Shown: positions 1-9,078 of the stretch, in pieces | Position numbering within the stretch: the first letter of the stretch is position 1 | Layout: every line of letters starts with the position of its first letter | From: Prinia subflava | Taxonomy: Eukaryota > Chordata > Aves > Passeriformes > Cisticolidae | Length of the DNA stretch: 64,000 bases | Direction of reading: 5' to 3' | Assembly: GCF_021018805.1 (NCBI RefSeq) | Contig: NC_086248.1 | Coordinates: 63,311,985-63,375,984 of the forward strand | Notes under the pieces: model-generated | Seen by the model: only the letters and a program-made list of their open reading frames with translations | What the model was told of the DNA's origin: nothing | Database searches by the model: none | Translations under genes and position numbers: made by a program

Positions 1-3000
1 TATCTTTTATGTAAAAAATACTAGAATTCTTCAAAGGTTCAGGTTAGGATAATGCAACAAGGGTAGCCAAGAAACCCATTTTTGCCTTAACAACCATCTA
101 TGTACCACGTTCAGAGTAGTTCACTGAGAACTTCACTTCTAATTGGACTCAGGAAAGGAGCTTTGTTCAATTAGCCTCAAGGGTCTGGTAACACAAAAAT
201 CCACTAATATTAGGAAAATTATATATAAGTGAAAAGCTAGTTGTGATCATGTCACCATCTTCTTCATGAACTGAATTGTGCTAGGGAAATAAGATAATAA
301 AAACTTGCCAAGTGGGACTAAATAATTAAATTTTAAATAAACTGTAATTTTCGGTTGTGTTGTAACTTTAATAGTTGAAGGAAAACACTGAGAAGCGGGA
401 AAGCACATGTTAATATAGGAATTTAAGGATAATAGCAGAAAGCACTAATACTGATTAGGATGATTATGATGATTATAACTTCCAGTGTGTAACATCATAA
501 TGAAAATGATCCAGCCTAGTATGCTCTCAGAAGTTATACATTTAGTTAGGCACTAGGAAAAATCTTTTCATGCTCGGATGGTTTATGCAGTTACAGTAGA
601 ACTTTTAAAGAAATAAGGGAAGGAGTAAAGTAAGATGATGGGAATAACATTGTTTATGCAGAGAAAAGGTTTCCTCATTCAAAAAAATCCTTCAACCCCA
701 TCAAATAGGAACACAGGAAAGTAAAATATATACTGAGGGGAGAGGAAAATACATTGGTATAAATCATTCAGAGTAACACTGGGAAGCATGGTGAATTTAG
801 TTGCAGTCAATATTGAGATTTATTGATCTGGGAGATAAATATTGACCAAGGTGATGCCAAAGTCAATATTTAACTTCAGGGACCATAAATCTTAATAGCA
901 ACTGTAAAGAGTAGTCAGTATCATCTATGTTTGATATATATTTTATTGCCTTTTACAAGGATATAAAAGGTTTCTTAAAAGAGAAGCTGTTTCATTCATT
1001 TCAAAATGTCTTTGCCTTACCAGAGCAAACCAAATGCATATGCTTGTCTTTTCAAAGATCATCAAATGATTGGTGTGGCCTCAAAATTGTGAGAATCATT
1101 TTCATGATGAACAAATTGCCTAGTAAACAAAAAATTAAAAACTAAAATCAAAAAACCCAAACATTTGATGGCAGCATCTTTTGAGATTTAAGTTACTTGT
1201 GAAATGCTATCATACATGCAACATCTTGCTAGATAAAGCTATGCAACAACTTAGGGGAAAATCAGCCATAAATTATGTAAGCTATCTACAATTCTCCTGA
1301 GGTTTCTTAATTTTTTACTGCTGCACCTTAACACATCAACTGTATCCATAAAATGTTAATGTATTTAACAATTCCTATTATATTTACGTTTCATTAGAGT
1401 ATACATACTACTGTGGTCTCTTGTATATTGTATTTTTCTGATTTTGTTATTAAAATTTCTATCAGATCTGCTTCTAATATGCGAAGCATTCTTTAACCCG
1501 TTGTCTAGGGCTCACAATATTAAATAGAAAGATCTTTTTCTCACTTGCAGTTTCCTTCCCTTTGCTTGTGTTAAAGAGATGACAAGTATAGCTAAGGTAA
1601 ATATAAGTTCAAAAATACCCATGAGGTAGCAAATGATAATTTAGTTAACAATCTCAGAGCAATCCTAACCATCCCAGTGTTCTCCCTAATGTTCAGAAAT
1701 TTCTCTTATTACATTAGAAGGCATTACTTTTCAAAAGCCACTGCATATTTGACATTCACTTTTCTGACACGTGAAAAAACACGTTTATAATAAAAGATTA
1801 CTTGGACATTACTGCAGTGAATGAATCCAACTCCTCCTAAAAATCAAGTTTTTTAGACCAGTCTATATGATCTAACACAGCACAAGGGAATGTTTTGACA
1901 CAATTTTATGTAATAAAACTAATTCTACGAAAAGAAGGCTTTATGACATTAAGGAGAAAGACAGTTAACCTCAAATGGTTTATTCATGTCAGCACAGTCC
2001 GAACATGTAATTAGTTGTAATGTCCTTACACTCAGAATCAGGGGTTTAGAGAGGGAAGGGACACCAATGGCATTGCCCAGCTCCTGCTATTCACTCCCCA
2101 GGGGGCTGGGGTCTAATTTTACATCTCAGAGTCCTAACAGACTACGGCCTTCCTTTCAAAAGTGTCAGTACATTGCCAGGACAATTTACAGGGAGACTTT
2201 TCATGCCTGAGAAACAGTGGCCCTGCACAGGTATATCTAAATCGATGCTGAGTTTGGTGCTTAGGCTTTAGCAGTGCCGCGTTTTAGACACTTGTTAGCA
2301 GGCACTTGTGAGAGGTAAAAGATACTTGGCAGTTTTAATCTGATGACTTGCATGACTCATTAAAATTTTGACTGTCAGAAAAAAACAATCAGAGCTGTCT
2401 GGAAAGGGATTCCCTAGTCAGGCGGTTTCTCATGACTTTCCCGGTCTTCAGAACCCTGCAATTAAGTGATTGAGTTTTATTGATATCACTTCTCTTGTTT
2501 TAGGAGGTGGCAAGGCTAGAAAATATGGTAATTAGCTAACACAGTAAGAAACCGTACCCACTTCCCCCATTACCAGTGCTAGCGACTGAGCAAACACTGG
2601 TACTGGAAGCACTCACAAAATTTACACTTGCCTGAGGGAGTATCTTCCAAACCCTACTGTAAGGGTAAGTCAAGTATTTTGCTCATTTTAAGTATCTGCA
2701 ATTGTAAGCTGTGGTGATAATACTGGGAAAGAATGCAGTTTACAAAAGAGATGACTCTAGACATGATAACACTCCGAGATAACATTTTAAGAGAAGCAAA
2801 CTGGGGGGAGGGGGGTCCTTTATCTGTTACATCACAGCAATCTGGCTTTTGAAATGTTCTGTAGGTAGCTGTATTTGTAAACTGTAACTTGTGATGACTC
2901 CAGTGACAAAGGGAGGGAGAGTCATCCCAGTGTGTGGGGGGGGGGGGGGAAAATCCCTCCATAGTTTGCGTTTCCGTAGTCATCATCTGGCACTTGGCTT

Positions 3001-3800
3001 GGGTGTAATAACTTGGTGTCTCTTTGTTCCCGAATACGGGATGAAGGTTCTAATCAGTTTTGTCAGAGCGTTTGCTCAGTTAATCTCCTAGCAATGTGTG
3101 ATGAATAATCTGCCTATTGACTGTCTCAGCAGTTGGTGGGTTCTCCACCCTCACCCCATGGTGAGATGCATCTCGTTTCTGCTGGCTGCTCATTTTCCTT
3201 TAAAAGAGGAGTACTGTTTCTCTTCCCAGCCCCCAGTAGGCACATCCCACCCACCCCACCCCTTTTAGCCTCACAGCCCTCTTCTCCCCTTCCCCTCTGG
3301 AATCTGGAAAATGCTGCCCACCCACTCTGGGTTTGTCCTTGGATAACTACCTTCCTGCCAGTTACCTTGAGCTCTCATACCACAGAGTGTTCCCTCTTTG
3401 CTGAGCTTAGGATCTTTATTTTCATACCAAGAAAAACAGATTTAGGGTGAACAGGAAAGTTTTGGCAACAACTGTCATCACATTATCAACACAGTGTTAG
3501 TGATGAATAGTTCTGGAGGAAAGAAAATACCACAGAAAGCTCTACTTCACTGGGACAAAAATACAAGGGAGGATCTGAGAGCTTCCTTCATCATCAACTC
3601 AGAAGAAGAAAAATAAGAAAAAACTCTAATCAAAATATCAAATATCAATTGCCTGCAACTGTGAATTGACTTGACAAGAAAAATCCAGGCCTCTGTTCTG
3701 AATGTGACTGCACAAAACTGTGGGTCTGCCTGTGCCAGCCCTTCGCAGAGCAGAGAATTGTAGGGAAGTTTTTTGCAGCAGCCATGATTTTAACATGGTT

Positions 3801-3803
<3 letters not shown>
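1..3803. other. Non-coding AT-rich flank
   Basis: No gene or recognisable transposon. A 14-base G run at 2936-2949, a G-rich patch at 2803-2818 and a pyrimidine-rich, more GC-rich segment at about 3130-3310 stand out. Open frames here are short, overlap on opposite strands and lack family features. Confidence 0.6.

Positions 3804-3831
<28 letters not shown>
3804..3831 (+). repeat. Poly(A) run, 28 bases
   Basis: Uninterrupted A tract 72 bp upstream of the 5' LTR. No retroposed body with a target duplication is visible before it, so it may be a plain homopolymer. Confidence 0.9.
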
Positions 3832-3833
<2 letters not shown>

Positions 3834-3898
3834 GTAACAGAAGATCTATGTAAGGTAAAGGGTTTCAGCTCCTGTGTGTCAGGGCAATATTTCTGTAA

Positions 3899-3903
3899 GT
3901 TAC
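3899..3903. repeat. Target-site duplication, left copy (GTTAC)
   Basis: GTTAC lies directly before the TG of the 5' LTR and is repeated directly after the CA of the 3' LTR. This marks a true integration event and fixes the LTR ends. Confidence 0.93.
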
Positions 3904-4047
3904 TGTGGGAAATATGGTTATTTAATTCATGTTTTATAAATAATTATAGATTGGGAACTGTGATATATATTGTATGAATTTCTGTAAAGCACCTCCCTGA
4001 TCTTCCGGGTTCCAAAAATGGAAGGTGAGAACGACTTGCCCCTGCCT

Positions 4048-4114
4048 ACGTGCAGCTCAACTCATTGGGACTCGCAACAGGTCAAACGCTACGTGCCAGC
4101 AAAGACGTGCCAGC
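4048..4114 (+). promoter_or_regulatory. U3 cluster of three ACGTGC motifs, including a 10-bp tandem repeat
   Basis: ACGTGC occurs at 4048, 4091 and 4105. The last two lie in exact copies of ACGTGCCAGC (4091-4100 and 4105-4114). Short direct repeats upstream of the TATA element are a common form of retroviral enhancer. The core RCGTG is the motif bound by bHLH-PAS factors such as hypoxia-inducible factor. Binding here is an inference. The same cluster is repeated in the 3' LTR (10397-10463). Confidence 0.45.
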
Positions 4115-4290
4115 GAGGACTTACACCGGTCATCACACACCTCTACGACAGTTACTCAAAGCAAAGACTAACTCTGGACATTAGCATTTGAATGTGCCCG
4201 GGGACCCTTTCGGGAATTAATGTAAATAAAGTTAATGGTCGATGATTAGAGAAACAATGGGAGGAAAGTTGCCGAGGGGGAAACTAAGTG

Positions 4291-4298
4291 TATTTAAG
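4291..4298 (+). promoter_or_regulatory. TATA-like element of the 5' LTR (TATTTAAG)
   Basis: Located about 260 bp before the LTR end and about 210 bp upstream of the first AATAAA. This gives a plausible U3/R layout with transcription starting near 4315-4325. The same element is at 10640-10647 in the 3' LTR. Confidence 0.55.
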
Positions 4299-4498
4299 TT
4301 GGGTCTTTAGGTGGGCAAGTTTGTGAACCCAGCTAGAGACAAGGCTGCCAGGTCCTGTGTCTCTGGGGTCACCCTTGGCTCTACTTTTCCCGGGAGAACT
4401 TCGGTCAAGTAAGTTTGCTGTTCGTGGGGTTCGTATTGTTTTGTTTTTATTGTTTGAAATTGTTATAATTTGATTCTAAATTTTGTGATTTAGATGTT

Positions 4499-4529
4499 AA
4501 TAAACCAAACTATTGAATTTGGCAATAAA
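4499..4529 (+). terminator. Polyadenylation signals of the 5' LTR (two AATAAA)
   Basis: AATAAA at 4499-4504 and again at 4524-4529, 22-52 bases before the LTR end. In the provirus the copy in the 3' LTR would be the one used. Confidence 0.6.
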
Positions 4530-4554
4530 TTTGTCCTGGCGTTTATAACAATTT

Positions 4555-4572
4555 TGGCGCCCAACGTGGGGC
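4555..4572 (+). other. Primer binding site, tRNA-Lys(1,2) type
   Basis: TGGCGCCCAACGTGGGGC starts four bases after the CA of the 5' LTR. It matches the 18-base complement of the 3' end of the lysine tRNA isoacceptors 1,2, the site used for instance by Mason-Pfizer monkey virus and foamy viruses. All 18 positions agree with the motif as I know it. Confidence 0.88.
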
Positions 4573-5284
4573 CAGTTTTGAATATTCTACAGATCCCTGC
4601 TTCTGACCGGGGGGCGCCCCGCCGTAAAAAGCGGCCTGGCAGAGCGGGTAAGTCCGGAAGAACGAACTGGCTTTACGAACCCAGAACCCACAACAGCAAA
4701 GGGATTAGGCATTAGGACAAGCTAGCTTGGGGGGGCTCGGGAACTCAGCAGGGGTTTTCCCCTGGAACCGCGGTATTGTTTCACTCGTAAAAATCTAAGT
4801 GCACGAAGAATCCACGCAGGAAAAGGACCGTAAGTATAGCGTGGTTGAGTGGGGGTGACCAAGTGCTTGAGAACGTGTATGTGTGTGTGAGTGTGTGTGT
4901 GAATGAGACGTGATTTATCACGAAGCGAGAGCGGACCTTAAGGTCGCGTTTCCGCTGCTCCCGCGAGGGACACGGCCGACCGACGGGGAAGCGATTGGAA
5001 CGTGTGATATTTCGCTTCGTGTGTGAGTGCTACCCGACGGGGTGGGGGAGGTCACCAGGGGTCCTGAAGGAAAGAGGACGTCCCTTTTTGAGTTCGGGGA
5101 CGAGTAAGCCTTCTTGACCGCGACCAGGGGGGTCGCTTAATTTTTTCGGTGGCGGTTACAGAGCCCCGCCGTTAACCGAACATCCACAGAACGGTCATCC
5201 GCTGGATCATTAAGTTAACGGCATCGAGTTCAGAAACTCAGGATTTAATTTTTGGTATCCCATAACTTCTGTGCCACGGGGAGT
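4573..5284 (+). promoter_or_regulatory. ERV leader with splice donors and structured candidate packaging region
   Basis: 712 bases of GC-rich leader between the primer binding site and the gag ATG. Two good splice-donor matches are visible: CGG/GTAAGT with GT at 4648, and ACC/GTAAGT with GT at 4830. A GT-rich tract spans about 4873-4904. A nested set of inverted repeats at 4909-5021 is described separately. The region is stop-rich and shows no coding. It sits where gammaretroviruses keep their encapsidation signal. Confidence 0.6.
4909..5021 (+). other. Nested inverted repeats in the leader, candidate packaging/dimerisation element
   Basis: CGTGATTTATCACG (4909-4922) is a perfect 6-bp stem with a TT loop. 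GACCTTAAGGTC (4934-4945) is a perfect 12-bp palindrome. CACGAAGCGA (4919-4928) is exactly complementary to TCGCTTCGTG (5012-5021) and closes the domain. Self-complementary loops of this kind serve as dimer-initiation sites in known retroviruses. The function here is an inference from position and symmetry. Confidence 0.5.
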
Positions 5285-6040
5285 ATGGGATCAGATCTCA
5301 GCAGAGATCGGGAGGATTCTTTAAGGGAAACCTCAGCGAGGGCTGATCTTGAAATTCCTCGGAAAAGTCCATTAGGAAAGTTGTTGCAAGGTTGGCAAGA
5401 ATGCCCAATTAGGAGAGGAGCATCTAAAGATCGGATGATTTATTTGTGTATGAATGTTTGGGGAGGAAAGGAGATAGGACCTAATATTATATGGCCTGTG
5501 TTTGGTACTTTTGACGAATGGGCGTGGGAAGCTCTGTGGGAACATGTAGCGAAGAAGAAAAGGAGAGAATTTGAGGAATTGGCATATGTTCTGTTATGGT
5601 ATGAGGTACGAGTAAAGCTGTGTTCTGAGGAAAGGGAAACACGGAATGAACTAGACTACGGGATAAACTTCTCTCACGGCTCGGTGGCCCCCGTCCTGCC
5701 AGCCCCTACCCCTACCACTTCCTCCTCCCCGGCCTTCTCAGGGGCAGAGTTAACACTGCCATCCGAGACCCATGCGGAGCCCCGAGCTCAGCGGCCACTC
5801 CAGAAACCTCCCTCCCGTTCAAGGAGATTCCCGAGAGAGAATCCTGCCCCCGTTTCTGGTCCTGACCCCGCACCTCGGCCACCGACGCTAAAATATGGAG
5901 AAAAAGAGAAGAAGGGTAAGGAAAACGAAGGGTGGAAGAATAAACCAGACAGGTATATACCAGTTAGAGCCCTGGCTAAAACCAGGACCCCCGAAGGAGA
6001 TCTTGAAGAGCCCGGGAGGGATTCGGGGTGGGACAGTTAG
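5285..6040 (+). pseudogene. gag: gag remnant: matrix-like domain plus proline-rich tail, capsid missing
   Basis: An open frame of 251 codons. The start is set at ATG 5285 because it gives MGSDLS, a good N-myristoylation signal (Gly2, Ser6); the frame is open a little further upstream but without ATG. Residues 1-110 look like the matrix domain of avian gammaretrovirus-like Gag: a K/L/W-containing helix (about 28-38) and the WPVFGTFDEW block near 70-79 are typical. Residues 126-200 are rich in Pro, Ser and Ala, as in the p12-like linker, but I see no canonical PTAP or PPxY late motif. Residues 203-222 are Lys/Glu-rich. The frame then stops; capsid with its major homology region and nucleocapsid with CCHC boxes are absent. 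A second, strongly basic open frame (ATG 5895, stop at 6137) overlaps the end, so a frameshift near 5890 is possible. It could still make a membrane-targeted matrix-like protein. Confidence 0.8.
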
Positions 6041-7773
6041 TGTGAGAGCAAGAATGGCCCGGGAGGAAAAATGGGGGAAAAGAAACATTCCCGTAAGAAA
6101 TTTGACAGTAGAGCAAAACAGAAATTACCAAAGGTGAATTGGAATGCATTAGAGAATAACTAGTGGTGTTGGGAAGCGTGCAAATTAGAAATGCGAAAAT
6201 TCACGTGAGTCTGCAAAAGGAGAAAAAGATAGAAAAGGGATTAAAAGGAATCTTGCCTACTCTTTTCCTTGGTGGTGGTAGATCTTTTACTTCAGGCTGA
6301 ATACATTTTGGAGACTCCCTAGAGTTGTGTATTTTGCTTTAAGAGTTTTTTTCTCCTGGACGAGATCGGCGGAGTTGTTTTTTTTTTCTTTTTCTTTTCA
6401 CTAACGTGGGAATGGAACGAAACCCGCCCCTTCCCGCAAGCGGCAGGGCGAGTCAGTCCATGGTTGCCGGGAGACGAAGGAAAGCGGCAGTTTTAAAGTG
6501 ATTAGACAAGGCTGCCCGGGGCAGAAAACCGCCCTGTAAGGCGAAATAAGAAGCAAAAATAGATAAAAGTATTGAGAGAAGAGACCAAGAATGGGAGCTA
6601 TACTTATGCGTAGGAAATACCTAGGTGTTTGTTCTTGAAAAGCTGAAAATATATCTTCCTTTTAGTTGTCTGTCTACTGTATGTGAGGATTTTGTGCAAA
6701 TCAAAAGGTTGATAGTATGGTGGATGTAGCTCGTCTATGTTTGAAACAATTGCTACATTTTGAATTCGGATTGTCAGCTTGAGCAGGAATATGGCATTTG
6801 TGTTGGCAGACAGTGTACTGCAAGGGTTTTGTGTGTTTCAGTTTTTCTTTCAAAAGGTTGAAGCATGTGGCCGGTGAAGTCCAAATTAAAGCGGCTGTTG
6901 AGAGGCAGGAAACTAAATCTTTCTGTCGAGATAGTGTTGGAATGGTAATTGGAGTCAAGATTCTAGTATTAAGTTGGGAAAGTGGTATAATTCTCTGTGT
7001 TGGTAGTTACAGGATTTTTCTTTATTCTTTGCAGTTCCTATTCTGTATGTATTTTATCTAGTTAGGAACCGGGATTCTTAATTTTAGATGGTTTGTGTTG
7101 TCCCTTTGATATTATGTCTTCTTACTTGCTCCTCAATTTGGAGGATGTGAACCTTGAGGTTGCCCTGGTGCCTGTGTTTTTCTGGTGGAGAGTAAGTGAT
7201 GTATGAGAGGCAGCATTTTGTCACCGGTGTTAAGTTTGGTCGGTGTTTGCTTGTGTATTTAAGTTTAATAATACGCAAGAATGTATAGCAAATACAGGAG
7301 CTTTACTTTGGGAATTAGGCACAAGTTATCTCGAGTTTGTTTGTTAAGAAAGGCTAAGTTTGTGAAGTTTTTTTGGACTGAAGTAAAAAGCAGTAGTGTT
7401 AATGTTCTGATAATTGTACTAGATAAAGCTGTCTGATTACCGGGGCCTGATGTTTACAGTGACTCCTGGCTTTGGAAAACTTCTGGGTTTTAAGTTCCGA
7501 ATTTAAGTAATGTATGGTTTATTACAGAGTAAGTTCTGCTCTTTGTAATAGTTTCTTCTATTTGGTGTGCTTTGTTTTTTTCTGTCTTGTTAAAATACTC
7601 CCCCAAGATTATGGGTGAGGTCTTAAGTTTTTCTCTTAATTTGTACAAATTTTGCTTAAAGTTATCCTTTATTAAGTTGTACTACTCACTGACTGTTTGA
7701 ATTGGCTCTCTGATGAAGGGAAGAAGTCACTTCAGCTACTGCTGCAGGATTGTATCTTGCCACGCTGAAATAG
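6041..7773 (+). other. ERV interior block I: no recognisable viral coding
   Basis: 1.7 kb where the rest of gag, protease and the front half of reverse transcriptase would be expected. Every frame is broken by stops. I see no capsid homology region, no CCHC box, no protease DTG and no YxDD box. Base use is T- and G-rich, unlike the GC-rich leader and gag. A GC-rich patch lies at 6355-6545. A polypyrimidine tract ending TTTGCAG near 7034 looks like a splice acceptor. It may be captured cellular sequence or viral sequence decayed beyond recognition. Confidence 0.55.
6355..6545 (+). promoter_or_regulatory. CpG-rich patch inside the ERV resembling a cellular promoter
   Basis: A short GC-rich island in an AT-rich surrounding. 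It holds CCCGCCCC (6423-6430, a GC-box type site) and GTTGCCGGGAGAC (6463-6475), which resembles the X-box bound by RFX factors, plus several CpGs. A T-rich tract precedes it. This could be host DNA picked up by the retrovirus, but it might also be old leader or LTR material: 13 bases at 6504-6516 (AGACAAGGCTGCC) also occur in the LTR at 4337-4349. Confidence 0.35.
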
Positions 7774-7842
7774 GGGTCTGCAGCTGATCCTGTCTGTGAG
7801 AAATGGTTTGTAGACGGATCTGCACGAGTAGTTGATGGGAAC
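7774..7842 (+). pseudogene. pol: pol fragment: start of the RNase H domain
   Basis: After a TAG at 7771 the frame reads through EKWFVDGSARVVDG (from 7798). This is the opening strand of retroviral RNase H, with the first catalytic Asp in the FVDGS motif. Only about 23 codons are recognisable. In an intact gammaretroviral pol this piece lies downstream of the RT connection domain, but here it comes just before it. The order is therefore rearranged. Confidence 0.72.
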
Positions 7843-7850
7843 TGCCCCGG

Positions 7851-7958
7851 TATATTAACCGGGAGTTCCAGCTTTTCGTGGATGTTAGCAATCACACGGC
7901 GTATGGAGTTCTTACACAGGAGTGGGCGGGAGCCAGGAAACCGGTGGGGTATGTTTTA
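7851..7958 (+). pseudogene. pol: pol fragment: RT connection domain
   Basis: In a different frame from the preceding RNase H piece, this reads FQLFVDVSNHTAYGVLTQEW and then ARKPVGY. This matches the segment after the RT thumb where gammaretroviral polymerases have a degenerate RNase-H-like fold (LFVD...GVLTQ...PV.YLS). The following 60 or so residues of the family, which cover the SKKLDP region, are missing. The next fragment starts directly after an apparent deletion and frame change. Confidence 0.8.
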
Positions 7959-8194
7959 AATGGCTTACTGAATCCCGGCTATTGAAATATGAGGCAATTC
8001 TGGTAAATTCCCCGGAGTTAGAACTCCGTACTGCTGCTGCTTGAAACCCCGCCCAGTTTCAGTCCTGGGGAGGATCTGAGGAGTGTAGTCACAATTGCTA
8101 CGAGGCAGTGGAATTACAAACCAAAATAAGAAGTGTCGCCATCAAGCTAACAGCAGAGCTGAAAAGTCCGATAGTGCTTCTGGAATTGTGTTAA
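7958..8194 (+). pseudogene. pol: pol fragment: end of the RT connection, before RNase H
   Basis: The third frame carries KWLTESRLLKYEAILVNSPE and continues to NPAQF and a HNCYEAVELQTKIR-like stretch. This is the normal C-terminal part of the connection domain in avian gammaretrovirus-like pol. One in-frame TGA (8042-8044) interrupts it where the family has a hydrophobic residue before NPAQF. Recognisable identity fades after about 8140, although the frame stays open to TAA 8192-8194. Confidence 0.8.
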
Positions 8195-9078
8195 TTTTGC
8201 TGATCATTAGGGGTGGCTGAAGCAAGGGTGAAAAGCAGTTGTGAAAGCAGATGCTTCTTGGAGGCTGAGTGAGAATGGCCATGGCAGGGTGCACATCGAA
8301 AATAGGGACAAGGTGGTCTCATTGTCTCACTCAAGTTGCGTCCTTCTTTTGGCTGTGTGTATCTGAGAATGTGCTGAGTAGGGGTCTGGAATATAAATTT
8401 GTAGTTCAGTTAATTAGCAGCAGTGCAGACTCATTACACTGAGGCTGTAGAAACTGAGTGAGGATGTGTGTAACCTTAACAGCTGATTGTCCTGGAAACT
8501 GCTGTTGTCACCGAGCATTGTAGGATACTGGGTTTTATGAATGTTTGTTTGTATGCCAAATCACTCTGAATGTGCTGAGTTTGATTCTTGAAATAAGCCC
8601 AAATTGTTTGTGCTCATCTATGATTTTTTAAACTGAATTTTTCTTTAAAAAGCTAAAACCTGTGTTAATACTATGGGATTTGGAGTAGTCTTAGTGTTTA
8701 TTGTTTGCTCGCTATATATCCAGTGGACACTGTCAGAAGTATTGGTAGGATGTAAAAAGAATTGTTTGTATGTTTAATAAGAAGTAAAATTTTCTTTCTG
8801 ATTTTTCCTGTAACAGTACAAAAAAGAGGAAAAATTCTGGATGGTATGGTACATTGGGTGGATAGTGAGGTGAGAATCATAGTGATCCAGGGACAAAATT
8901 GTTTTTATAGTAAAGGTGTGAATGTACTATTAGATAACTTGTTCTAATATTCAGATTTTCTGAATAGTAGACATGACAGGGATTCTCTTTATACAATATT
9001 CTTGTAGTATTGGGCTGGTTTAGAATTTTGTATTAGGTAAATTCAATCTGAAGAAGTTGCAGGATTTCGATGTATATT
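8195..9078 (+). other. ERV interior block II: no recognisable viral coding
   Basis: 0.9 kb between the RT connection fragment and the integrase tail. An intact virus would have about 1.3 kb here for RNase H and the integrase zinc-binding and DDE catalytic core. I find no HHCC finger and no DDE motifs in any frame. The sequence is T/G-rich with a splice-acceptor-like tract (TTTTTCCTGTAACAG, ending about 8817). It resembles UTR or intergenic DNA more than decayed pol. Confidence 0.5.

Larger units (their letters stand above)
3904..4550 (+). repeat. 5' LTR
   Basis: 647 bp, starting TGTGGGAAAT and ending TTTATAACA. The U3 part holds three ACGTGC motifs and a TATA-like TATTTAAG at 4291. Two AATAAA signals lie near the 3' end (4499 and 4524), so R is probably about 200 nt and U5 very short. 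A CAA/GTAAGT splice-donor-like site sits near 4410. By eye it differs from the 3' LTR at two positions only: G3908 is A in the 3' LTR, and G4396 is A in the 3' LTR. Confidence 0.96.

Noticed and set aside
3804..3831. A28 run before the provirus as the tail of a processed pseudogene
   Set aside because: The 300 bases before it show no coding or RNA-gene similarity and no flanking duplication.
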